The translations under genes were made by a program, and so were the position numbers. 8,373 bases of DNA from NCBI GenBank assembly GCA_014523665.1, contig JAATVR010000689.1:1-8373 (forward strand). The letters are read 5' to 3'. Below, piece after piece: positions 1-5,440 of this stretch. Numbering within the stretch: the stretch's first letter is position 1; each line of letters starts with the position of its first letter. The stretch comes from Nitrososphaerales archaeon TH526 (GTDB taxonomy: Archaea > Thermoproteota > Nitrososphaeria > Nitrososphaerales > Nitrososphaeraceae). The notes below the pieces were generated by a model. That model ran no database searches, was not told the origin of the DNA, and saw nothing but the letters and a program-made list of their open reading frames with translations.

Positions 1-6
1 ACAATT

Positions 7-42
7 TTGGCTAGAATTTGGCTAGAAGAAAGTCTCTAGCCA
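7..42. repeat. TTGGCTAGAA direct repeat with a TGGCTAGA/TCTAGCCA inverted repeat
   Basis: The decamer TTGGCTAGAA occurs at 7-16 and again at 18-27. The second copy forms an 8-bp perfect inverted repeat with TCTAGCCA at 35-42, separated by an 8-nt loop. The same decamer lies in inverse orientation at 310-319, just upstream of the decayed gene at 136-308. The hairpin could be a transcript end, a protein-binding site or chance. No T-run follows it and no mobile element is visible, so its role is unknown. Confidence 0.4.
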
Positions 43-135
43 CAACAATTTAATCTAATGTTGTATAATTAAATTAAACACTAGACATATCAAGACAGAG
101 TTGATGGGAATATGATTTCCCATTGACTTCTGTTT

Positions 136-308
136 TTATAACGTTTCTTTCATTTTATTATATACAGACTTTGCACTTTTCTTTATGTTATGTACACCTG
201 TTCGTGCTCGGCTAACTCTGTATTTTCTTTAATCTCTTGTCCAATATACTACACACTTTTCTTCATCACATCCCCAACATGTTCTATATCTTTCTTTAGC
301 TTAGCCAT
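136..308 (-). pseudogene. Decayed small charged helical protein gene
   Basis: Reading the minus strand from ATG at 308 gives MAKLKKDIEHVGDVMKKSV, then TAG (251-249), then YIGQEIKENTELAEHEQVYIT, then TAA (185-183), then RKVQSLY. A shift of frame near 155 then gives KMKETL and a TAA at 138-136. All pieces except the last share one frame. They have the Lys/Glu-rich, amphipathic composition of a small helical cytosolic protein of about 55-57 residues, which random AT-rich DNA would not be expected to give. A TATA-like CTTATAATAAG (340-330) lies about 22 nt before the ATG, the spacing seen at other starts here. Two nonsense codons and a frameshift indicate a dead gene. I do not recognise the family. 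The alternative is a chance reading. Confidence 0.45.
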
Positions 309-329
309 TTTCTAGCCAATCTTATTCAT

Positions 330-340
330 CTTATTATAAG
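330..340 (-). promoter_or_regulatory. TATA-like box of the decayed gene at 136-308
   Basis: On the minus strand this reads CTTATAATAAG, ending about 22 nt before the ATG at 308. That is the spacing expected for an archaeal leaderless transcript and matches other starts in the window. It supports the view that a real gene once started at 308. Confidence 0.35.
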
Positions 341-482
341 TGGCTTATAGCGGTAAATAGGCTCTATATGTTCGCCGGAGCCGCTGGCTTTTGTAACAAT
401 TTAATCTATATCACGCTAGTCGTTTGTGAGATAAATCATTTGAAATTCATTATCTAAACTTATAACTTATATAAACAAATCT

Positions 483-499
483 GCTTATATTGTATATTA
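483..499 (+). promoter_or_regulatory. TATA-like region of the secreted protein gene at 520
   Basis: Two overlapping TATA-like elements, TTATATT and GTATATTA, end about 28 and 20 nt before the ATG at 520 (34 and 26 nt before the second ATG at 526). No Shine-Dalgarno sequence precedes either ATG. This fits leaderless or near-leaderless transcription from either start. Confidence 0.4.
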
Positions 500-519
500 C
501 ACGCTAACTGATACACATA

Positions 520-1110
520 ATGATCATGAACACACCAATCTTCACGGTTTTTCTTGTAACAACAATCTATCTATTGTCGTTTATTAGCTTTTCACTATTT
601 TCAGGAGTGGATCTGCATGCCCAACAACGCGGTACTATCTCTGTCATTCAAGCCACTGCTCTACCTCTTGTTAATTCAGAGGGAAATCAAGTTAAACTTA
701 TAATAAATTACAGTATTGAAGATGAATCAATAGTAGGACAGAGAATAAATACTCAGATGGGAATTTACGATCGCATAAATGGTACATTAATAAAACTATC
801 ATCATTTCCTGATGGTTTTATCTTGAACAATACAGCGGGCACAATCCAGCTTGCAAGCACACTAACTGACCCGAAGATACAGAATATATCAACTATTGTA
901 ACACTAACTAATGAAGAAAAAACTGAAAAGTACTCTAATGATGTTAGGTCGGATCTTGATCTGAGTGCAGTATTGCCTACCTCCCTACCAGCGTTAAATG
1001 AGACTTTGCCGCCAGCATCACTACCACCACCGTTACCTCCACCGTCTACTGCTGATACCGGTGGAACCTCTTCCGATGATGACTCTAGTTCTAATTCAGA
1101 CGATGAATAA
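520..1110 (+). CDS. Secreted protein with beta-rich domain and Pro-rich, Ser/Asp-rich tail (196 aa)
   Basis: Residues 1-34 form a signal peptide: a hydrophobic core (FTVFLVTTIYLLSFISFSLF) and a plausible cleavage site after LHA. Residues 38-150 alternate polar and hydrophobic residues as in a beta-sandwich, and include N-glycosylation sequons (NYS, NGT, NNT, NIS, NET). Residues about 152-176 are a proline-rich stretch, and the last 20 residues are Ser/Asp-rich and probably disordered. No cysteines, catalytic motif or C-terminal membrane anchor are visible. It is likely an exported envelope or extracellular protein of unknown function. Proteins of this build are common in soil Nitrososphaerota. 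The start could be 520 or 526 (ATG-ATC-ATG); both fit the promoter. The gene stands alone, with no gene closer than 140 nt downstream. Confidence 0.75.
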   Translation: MIMNTPIFTVFLVTTIYLLSFISFSLFSGVDLHAQQRGTISVIQATALPLVNSEGNQVKLIINYSIEDESIVGQRINTQMGIYDRINGTLIKLSSFPDGFILNNTAGTIQLASTLTDPKIQNISTIVTLTNEEKTEKYSNDVRSDLDLSAVLPTSLPALNETLPPASLPPPLPPPSTADTGGTSSDDDSSSNSDDE

Positions 1111-1251
1111 ATAATATCTCAGGTGTCCCTGGTGTCCCTAATGACCAGGAAAGAATCATGTAATCACTTTCTATCTATGTCCAGAATGGTCTCTTTCATG
1201 GTGATTGGTATACAGCGGCTGCGGCTACCACAAACAAATCATAAAACTGAA

Positions 1252-1413
1252 CTATCCATAGTAAATCCATGATCTTTCCAAATTTTCTTTCCTCACTTTA
1301 ATGTCATCTAGAATTTTCTGAAAAGTTAATTTCAGCTTAGTTGGAATATCATTTAGATGTTGTTCGATAACCCATCCAAGATCTCCCAATACAACAGTAT
1401 CATTAGATTCCAT
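1252..1413 (-). CDS. Small hypothetical protein (53 aa)
   Basis: ATG at 1413 to TAG at 1254-1252 encodes MESNDTVVLGDLGWVIEQ followed by an amphipathic helical region (HLNDIPTKLKLTFQKILDD) and a basic end (KVRKENLERSWIYYG). Composition and helix periodicity are those of a real cytosolic protein. The frame has no other start: an upstream TGA closes it ten codons before the ATG. No domain is recognised and there are no membrane segments or cysteines. A short helical protein could be a regulator or a partner subunit, but nothing proves that. TATA-like GATTATAG lies only about 13 nt before the ATG, closer than at other genes here, so the promoter is uncertain. The neighbouring Ala/His-rich gene is on the same strand upstream, but its terminator lies between the two. 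Confidence 0.5.
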   Translation of the reverse strand: MESNDTVVLGDLGWVIEQHLNDIPTKLKLTFQKILDDIKVRKENLERSWIYYG

Positions 1414-1535
1414 AACAAAATCAGTCCTATAATCGGTTAATCAGCTTGCCAGCTCGGGGCAATAAACTGAATATACTAAGAAACATACTTTAGAGCACTG
1501 AATAGTTGATCCAATAGTATAATTAAATTCAATAT

Positions 1536-1549
1536 AAAAAAAGAAATTT
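1536..1549 (-). terminator. U-tract terminator of the Ala/His-rich gene at 1579-1878
   Basis: On the minus strand, about 30 nt after the stop codon, the sequence reads AAATTTCTTTTTTT with seven consecutive Ts. This is typical of archaeal intrinsic termination. A very similar ATTTCTTTTTTTT follows the paralogue at 7519-7773, so the terminator appears to be part of the duplicated unit. Confidence 0.5.
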
Positions 1550-1578
1550 TATCTTTCGTGGAGTTTACTACTGCGCTT

Positions 1579-1878
1579 CTAATTGGCTGCCGCTGCTGCC
1601 GCTGAAGCTCCGCCTCCCGCTGCTGCTGCCGCGGCTGCGCCACCAGCTGCTGCTGCTGCTGCTGCCGCGGAAGAGGATCCGCTACTACTCGCTGCTGCTG
1701 CAGCAGAGTTTCCTGCGGCCGCTGCTGCGGCAGATGCACCACCATCATCATCATGATGATGATGTTTTTTATGTTTCTTGCTAGCCATAGCGTCCTGCGG
1801 ATCTGCTACCATTGCTGTGACCAATAATACTGCTATCACTCCTACCGCAACTAGTGCGAGGCTTTGTGATTTATTCAT
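1579..1878 (-). CDS. Secreted His/Asp- and Ala/Ser/Gly-rich low-complexity protein, copy 1 (99 aa)
   Basis: Residues 1-32 form a signal peptide: MNKSQ, a hydrophobic core (SLALVAVGVIAVLLVTAMV) and an AMA site suited to cleavage after residue 32. A basic and histidine cluster follows (SKKHKKHHHHDDD, 33-45), which could bind metal ions or acidic polymers. Residues 46-99 are almost entirely Ala, Ser and Gly in blocks. The mature protein is probably disordered and envelope-associated; its function is unknown. The paralogue at 7519-7773 has nearly the same first 40 residues, the same promoter and a similar terminator. The Ala tract is built from mixed GCN codons and forms a GC-rich island, so it may expand and contract. 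The leaderless-type promoter with 25-nt spacing supports this start. Poly-Gln ORFs in overlapping frames are products of the triplet repeat. Confidence 0.8.
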   Translation of the reverse strand: MNKSQSLALVAVGVIAVLLVTAMVADPQDAMASKKHKKHHHHDDDGGASAAAAAAGNSAAAAASSSGSSSAAAAAAAAGGAAAAAAAGGGASAAAAAAN

Positions 1879-1903
1879 AAGTACTAATATCAGTGGAACT
1901 CTG

Positions 1904-1936
1904 ATATAGTTACTTTAAGCACATATTCCGCATAAC
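1904..1936 (-). promoter_or_regulatory. Promoter of Ala/His-rich copy 1, conserved with copy 2
   Basis: On the minus strand AAAGTAACTATAT (1916-1904) ends exactly 25 nt before the ATG at 1878. The identical 13-mer lies exactly 25 nt before the ATG of the paralogue (7481-7493). Similarity extends upstream through GTTA, TGCG and ATAT elements. CTATAT is the probable TATA box and AAAGTAA the probable BRE-side sequence. There is no Shine-Dalgarno motif, and the spacing predicts a leaderless or nearly leaderless mRNA. Confidence 0.65.
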
Positions 1937-2000
1937 ATTTCGTTGTAACTATGTATGTAATTTTAGGTTCGGAAATTTGTTCTACATCAGCTACTTACTC

Positions 2001-2367
2001 ATGAACATTCAATTCTAATTGCAACTGTTCCTGAAATAAGTTGCGGCGGTAGCAAATAGCAATATAGTAGCGCCACCGGCTCAGACGCAGACAGCAATAC
2101 AACCCACACAAGCAATCCAACCAACAGCTGTAAGTTGATAAGAAGCGATCGGTATACTATATCCCGACAAAAACTGAAGATGATAGCAAGATTCTCATCG
2201 ACGCCGGTTATAGTGCAACTATCTGTGGTTCAACTGAGAGTAACGAGCTAGCTGTGGTGGACGAAAGTACTAACAAATGGTGTGAAAGTAAAAGTTTCGA
2301 ACTTATGGATCGGGATACGAAATTCGTAATTTTCAGTAGTTCAGGTAACAGTTGCTCTTTCGCGTGA
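2001..2367 (+). pseudogene. Decayed gene for an exported protein
   Basis: From ATG at 2001 the frame reads MNIQF, TAA, LQLFLK, TAA, then VAAVANSNIVAPPAQTQ and a Thr/Gln/Pro-rich linker (AIQPTQAIQPTAV) up to a TGA at 2136-2138. At about 2134 the coding sense passes to another frame. That frame runs 77 codons (VDKKRSVYYIP, later AGYSATICGSTESNE, KWCESKSFELMDRD, FVIFSSSGNSCSF) to TGA at 2365-2367. The start has the hydrophobic character of a broken signal peptide, and the last part has three well-spaced cysteines (ICG, WCE, SCS) as in a small secreted domain. Two nonsense codons plus one frameshift make it a pseudogene. No ATG opens the last piece early enough for an independent gene. The family is not recognised. 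The gene converges on the HNH gene, 25 nt away. Confidence 0.45.
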
Positions 2368-2392
2368 AATGAGAATCGAAGTTGGACCAGGG

Positions 2393-3118
2393 CTACCGGT
2401 TGCTACGCGTTTTTATAGCATGACAGTTTGGACAAAGTGCTTGACAGTTCGATTCACTATTATCATATCGCTTTCCGTTCTTATGATCCCAATCAACAAC
2501 GTCTAGCAAACGCTTACAATGAGCACAGCGGTGATTCTGTTTCTTTATTACCCTCGCTTTTACAATCTCAGGAAATCCACGTCTTTCTTTTTTCCTAGTT
2601 AATTTCTTTATTACAATTCCAATCACAGCAGCAACAGCAATTAGTAAAATGGAAATTATCCATCCGCCCGCGTCTTCTTGGTTGGGCGGTTGGTTTGTGT
2701 CACTGGATTGAACCTCTTCCGGCGGCTGGCTTGTGTTACTGGGTCGCTCGGCAATGTCGGAAATCGGAAGAGTTACATACTCTGGTTCGTTCTCCGCACT
2801 GTTGCTTTCAGTTATACAATAATCTTCAATACAAACTCGAAACTCTGCGTCCACTGGGATAACATTAGGCGCAAACTGGAATTCTTCGTTATCACCAAAG
2901 TTTAGATAGTTGCACTGCAGATTCTTACCCGCAGAGAAGATACATACTTCCCCACTTTCTCTTTCGTTATTAACTATGACTTTGAGACCATCCGTTTGTG
3001 CATACAGAGGAACTAGGTTAGTGCTCATAGTGCTTATAATGATTAATAGAAACAAGTTCCCATAGCGAGCTTGCTCAGACAAAAATAGACTGGTTCTTCC
3101 GGACTGTGGCTGAGACAT
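2393..3118 (-). CDS. Membrane-anchored protein with cytoplasmic HNH endonuclease domain (241 aa)
   Basis: Four regions are visible. Residues about 20-41 are a signal peptide or N-terminal helix (NLFLLIIISTM...PLYAQ). Residues 42-150 form an exported domain with four cysteines (59, 69, 96, 101) and a Pro/Ser/Asn/Gln linker. Residues 151-171 are a transmembrane helix (GGWIISILLIAVAAVIGIVIK) followed by a strongly basic KKLTRKKERR stop-transfer. Residues 182-241 are an HNH nuclease domain. Its zinc ligands are C198-x2-C201 and C229-x2-C232, the core is D211-H212 followed by NGKRYDN and N224, and H233 follows the last cysteine in LCPNCHAIKT. The positive-inside rule places the nuclease in the cytoplasm and the Cys-rich domain outside. 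HNH domains cut DNA through a metal ion; the target here is unknown. A membrane-tethered HNH could act on incoming DNA or be part of a defence or sensing device, but that is inference. A TATA-like TTTAGTTA about 22 nt upstream supports the start. Confidence 0.85.
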   Translation of the reverse strand: MSQPQSGRTSLFLSEQARYGNLFLLIIISTMSTNLVPLYAQTDGLKVIVNNERESGEVCIFSAGKNLQCNYLNFGDNEEFQFAPNVIPVDAEFRVCIEDYCITESNSAENEPEYVTLPISDIAERPSNTSQPPEEVQSSDTNQPPNQEDAGGWIISILLIAVAAVIGIVIKKLTRKKERRGFPEIVKARVIKKQNHRCAHCKRLLDVVDWDHKNGKRYDNSESNCQALCPNCHAIKTRSNR

Positions 3119-3274
3119 CCCTGACTGGGAGCATCTTTAGTAACTAAACAGACTAGCACAATAAATGAGGATGATTGAGAAGCCTGAACCGGTTCGTGTT
3201 AGTGTGTAGTGTGTATAGATGGTCGCTTATCATTAGTAATGCTGACTAGTCTCTGGCCAGTAAATTAGTTTAAC

Positions 3275-3544
3275 TTAATGCACCCCATTAAAATACTCTG
3301 GACTGTCTTTTTCATATTTTGATTTTAGCTCTTGCTCAGTAATTTTTAGCTTTACTTTTCCGTCATGATACGTTTCTAATAGTTCCCTATCCATCCTATA
3401 GTATTTGGAATGGATTATCTTATCTTTCACAATAAATTGATCAGAGTCTAGTCCATCCACGTGACCCACATGTTTGTTATCGCTTGTAACAACAGGTTTG
3501 GTCATTATTTCACCCCAATCAAAATCTTGTTCATCATTATTCAT
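3275..3544 (-). CDS. PRC-barrel-like (DUF2171-type) small protein
   Basis: The product starts MNNDEQDFDWGEIM and continues with KPVVTSDNKHVGHVDGLDSD, then QFIVKDKIIHSKYYRMDREL, and ends with DGKVKLKITEQELKSKYEKD. The order of strands (set a property, GHVDGLD turn, F-I-V-KDK, YYR, GKVKLKIT) is that of the PRC-barrel/DUF2171 family of small cytosolic beta-barrels. In archaea these are adapters or RNA- and stress-linked proteins without enzymatic residues. The frame stays open to an earlier ATG at 3592, which would add 16 residues (MDSRGFINLNCVIKQP) unlike the fold. I prefer 3544 because TTTATTAA lies exactly 25 nt before it, and because the TATATA element near 3601-3606 is too close to 3592 for a leaderless start there. 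The HNH gene starts 156 nt downstream, so the two are probably separate units. Confidence 0.75.
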   Translation of the reverse strand: MNNDEQDFDWGEIMTKPVVTSDNKHVGHVDGLDSDQFIVKDKIIHSKYYRMDRELLETYHDGKVKLKITEQELKSKYEKDSPEYFNGVH

Positions 3545-3569
3545 GGGTTGTTTAATTACACAGTTGAGA

Positions 3570-3577
3570 TTAATAAA
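3570..3577 (-). promoter_or_regulatory. TATA-like box supporting the internal start of the PRC-barrel gene
   Basis: TTTATTAA on the minus strand is followed by 25 nt and then the ATG at 3544, the same spacing as in the Ala/His-rich promoters. It lies within the frame upstream of that ATG and so argues that translation starts at 3544 rather than 3592. Confidence 0.35.
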
Positions 3578-3749
3578 GCCTCTTGAGTCCATAGGCTAGG
3601 TATATAATGGCGGATCAAGAATGATTTTGAGTCGTAATCCTGACGGCGATGATAATGATTATCACGTATTTACTATTTTTGGAAATTCTTGATTTAATCT
3701 GAATTTACATTTAGATATGCTATGTCTAGACTCTTGGAATAGTTTATTA

Positions 3750-3970
3750 TTAATTTGAGAGATTGAAGTTACCCCGTACTTCTACAGTCTCTTTTAGGGT
3801 ATTAGCTTCGCCACTGAATAGTGTTTCCCGGTAACCTGTCCCTTGTTGTTGCTCTCAAGTTTCACAGTTTCATTGCTTGTAATATCAACAATTTTAGTAG
3901 TTGTTGCTTTGGTTTTTATAACGACATCATACTTTGCAGATGGCCGCTTTTTCGATAAAGTTTTACCCAT
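3750..3970 (-). pseudogene. Frameshifted fragment of a small beta-rich protein
   Basis: ATG at 3970 opens MGKTLSKKRPSAKYDV, then VIKTKATTTKIVDITSNETV, then KLESNNKGQVTGKHYSVAKLIP and a TAA at 3796-3794 (58 residues). In another frame the same strand continues sensibly, with FSGEANTLKETVEVRGNFNL ending at TAA 3752-3750. The VIKTKATTTKIVDITSNE...KGQVTGK pattern resembles small beta-barrel proteins of Nitrososphaerota, usually longer, that repeat a KGQVTGK-like turn and end in a GxGTG-type strand. This recognition is from memory and weak. A frameshift near 3815-3830, perhaps with loss of the middle of the domain, would explain the join. If the 58-residue form is translated, it would be a truncated protein with an altered C-terminus. 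Confidence 0.5.
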
Positions 3971-4063
3971 ATCGACTTACTATCTCTCGTTATGACTATA
4001 ATAGTTTCCATCATTGGCTGCGTAATAGGGCTGATGGATAATTAAGCTCTGGAAAAGCAAAAT

Positions 4064-4261
4064 CTATTTCCATTCAAAATCTACTTTTATCTCCCTCTCC
4101 CATGACATATCTTGTCTTTCTAAACCGTAAAATTTGATATCTCCGGGTCCGGGATAGCCGGGTAAGTTTGGATGCCTGGTTACGATATTACGCTCATAGC
4201 CGTCAACTGAGCCAAAATCTTTACTATCACAATAATAACATCATGGCGGGAAGCTGCTCAT
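4064..4261 (-). pseudogene. C2H2-like zinc-finger small protein interrupted by an in-frame TGA
   Basis: ATG at 4261 gives MSSFPP, then TGA (4243-4241), and the same frame continues for 58 codons to TAG at 4066-4064. That part begins CYYCDSKDFGSVDGYERN, continues with IVTRHPNLPGYPGPGDIKF, and ends near YGLERQDMSWEREIKVDFEWK. The C-x2-C pair, the TRHP histidine and the PGYPGPGD...GL...Q..SWE string resemble a short zinc-finger domain I remember from thaumarchaeal proteins. There the residue at N in YERN is usually histidine, so one ligand may also be lost. A single CGA-to-TGA change would restore FPPRCYYC. TTATTTA (4289-4283) lies 21 nt before the ATG. The simplest reading is a recent one-base knock-out. 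It is divergent from the His-rich gene at 4361. Confidence 0.55.
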
Positions 4262-4360
4262 CTTATCTACACCTAGTCATCGTAAATAACTGAATAGATT
4301 CTATCGGTTAACAGAAATTATCCAAATCATAATAAGGCATGACATATCTATAATGTTTAC

Positions 4361-4540
4361 ATGACACATGAACATGAACACTCACATGAGGGTGGAACAA
4401 CTCACACACACGACCACGAAAAAGTCGAACATCATGGTCTTGAAATAGAACATGAACATGAACACTCACATGAGGGTGGAACAACTCACACACACGACCA
4501 CGAAAAAGGCGAACATCATGGTCTTGAAATAGAATACTGA
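4361..4540 (+). CDS. Histidine-rich putative metal-binding protein of two 28-residue repeats (59 aa)
   Basis: After MT come two tandem 28-residue units: HEHEHSHEGGTTHTHDHE (first 18 residues), then KVEHHGLEIE in unit 1 or KGEHHGLEIE in unit 2, then a final Tyr and TGA. Eighteen of 59 residues are His and 14 are Glu, in HxH, HxHxH and HH patterns. Such motifs bind Zn, Ni, Cu or Co in His-rich chaperones, storage proteins and transporter loops. There is no signal peptide or membrane helix, so it is probably a cytosolic metal buffer or chaperone; this is inferred from composition only. The frame is clean and the repeat length is a multiple of three, as expected for selected coding DNA. A TATA-like CATAATAAG ends about 24 nt before the ATG; TCTATAA lies closer, so the promoter is unsettled. 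No metal transporter gene is adjacent. Confidence 0.7.
   Translation: MTHEHEHSHEGGTTHTHDHEKVEHHGLEIEHEHEHSHEGGTTHTHDHEKGEHHGLEIEY
4367..4534 (+). repeat. Near-perfect 84-bp tandem duplication inside the His-rich gene
   Basis: Positions 4367-4450 and 4451-4534 are identical except for one base (T at 4425, G at 4509), which changes Val to Gly. The 84-bp unit is exactly 28 codons and keeps the frame. Near identity, silent sites included, points to a recent duplication or ongoing gene conversion. Confidence 0.95.
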
Positions 4541-4916
4541 GATACTTCTCATCTCATCCATACTTCATCCATTTTATTTTCGTCCCGCCAGGCAGTTAAT
4601 TATTATAATTGCCATGAAAAATTATCTGAAAATGTGTAAATAAACGCTAACATGAGCACCATCTATCGGTAGTTTCTTATTAATTCAAACTATCTACACA
4701 AGATATTTTCAAGAAAATAATGCGGCAAGCATAGCAATCGCCCGCCAACATCTATTTATGGTTGCGATTTCCTCATACACGTATACGGATCATTTGAGTC
4801 GTGGCTATTTTCTTTGCGAACTCCGCCTATCTACTTATCATACAAATTTTGTTTCCGTAGAATAATAGTAGCGTAGCATCTAAATAGCTTGTTTGTGTTT
4901 ATGATATAAGCAACAT
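4541..4916. other. Intergenic region, no gene seen
   Basis: Both strands were read and only frames under about 25 codons with no family likeness were found. A weak AT-rich hairpin (stem of eight pairs including one G-U, 4591-4598 with 4606-4613, seven-base loop) lies after the His-rich gene but has no T-run. The right end (4880-4887, CTAAATAG) may be the promoter box of the gene at 4917, about 29 nt before its ATG. Confidence 0.4.
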
Positions 4917-5348
4917 ATGGCTCAAGAACTACTATTGGCACAAGAAACATCTGTTTCGCAATTTCTAGGCAAGCATAGAAGCAGAATAATACAGATCAGG
5001 GAGCAACATAACGATAGACTCAATATTAACACGCTGAGTCAACAACAACAACAACAACTATTGGCACAAGAACTATCTATTTCTCAAATTCTACGTGCAT
5101 ATGGAAAACAGTTTACACAGATCAGGGAGCAATATACTGATGGAGTTAATGGAAGATGTGCCATGGGTGTCATCATGTCATACTATGGTTGGGATGGTAA
5201 GTGTTGTACTAATGCAGAAAGAAGACTATATGCTGCACTAGTTGCTTTGAGACGGGCTGGTATTAGTAAAGAATCATTGATAGAGCTGAATGATTCTGGT
5301 ATGACATTTGAAGAGATAGCTGATTATCTGGAACGAATAACGTGTTGA
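4917..5348 (+). CDS. Protein with duplicated N-terminal helical repeat and DUF6197-like C-terminal domain (143 aa)
   Basis: Residues 6-35 (LLAQETSVSQFLGKHRSRII then QIREQHNDRL) recur at 48-77 (LLAQELSISQILRAYGKQFT then QIREQYTDGV), an internal repeat with a period of 42 residues joined by a six-Gln run. Residues 79-141 form a separate domain: GRCAMGVIMSYYGWDGKCC, then AERRLYAALVALRRAGI, then LIELNDSGMTFEEIADYLE. The GRCAxG start and ND...F.EIADYLE end resemble the small helical domain of the DUF6197-like group, found scattered in phages and bacteria; this likeness is from pattern memory only. No signal peptide or membrane helix is seen, so it is probably cytosolic. The repeats may be coiled or DNA- or protein-binding helices. 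No other in-frame Met occurs before residue 83, so the start is firm. Confidence 0.75.
   Translation: MAQELLLAQETSVSQFLGKHRSRIIQIREQHNDRLNINTLSQQQQQQLLAQELSISQILRAYGKQFTQIREQYTDGVNGRCAMGVIMSYYGWDGKCCTNAERRLYAALVALRRAGISKESLIELNDSGMTFEEIADYLERITC
4932..5147 (+). repeat. Internal 126-bp-period duplication in the gene at 4917
   Basis: Two 90-nt copies, 4932-5021 and 5058-5147, encode the same 30-residue motif. They retain identical DNA blocks (CTATTGGCACAAGAA and ACAGATCAGGGAGCAA) but differ between them, so the duplication is older than the 84-bp one in the His-rich gene. A (CAA)n run at 5041-5056 separates them. Confidence 0.8.
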
Positions 5349-5440
5349 CAAATAGTAAGTATTGATGATCGAATCAGATCATTAATCCAGATTAAAACTT
5401 TTAAAGACCGTTTTCGACATCTTGTATTATGACTAGCTCG

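Noticed and set aside
1123..1140. GGTGTCCCT repeated twice in tandem after the secreted protein gene
   Set aside because: Two 9-bp copies only, with no structure or neighbouring feature that would make it more than chance.
1476..1754. Poly-Gln-rich open frame on the minus strand
   Set aside because: Frame-shifted reading of the GCN-rich Ala tract of the gene at 1579-1878; no promoter of its own.
2678..2905. Plus-strand 75-codon frame
   Set aside because: Antisense shadow within the well-supported HNH gene.
4241..4243. TGA read as selenocysteine next to the CYYC motif
   Set aside because: No SECIS-like structure was recognised, selenocysteine insertion is not known from Nitrososphaerota, and a CGA-to-TGA mutation is simpler.
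4308..4493. Minus-strand frame with repeated HPHVSVHVHV
   Set aside because: Antisense of the tandem repeat in the His-rich gene; the plus frame has a start, a stop and consistent His/Glu composition over the whole repeat.
4367..4534. CRISPR array or satellite
   Set aside because: Only two abutting 84-bp units without spacers, exactly 28 codons long and inside an open frame.
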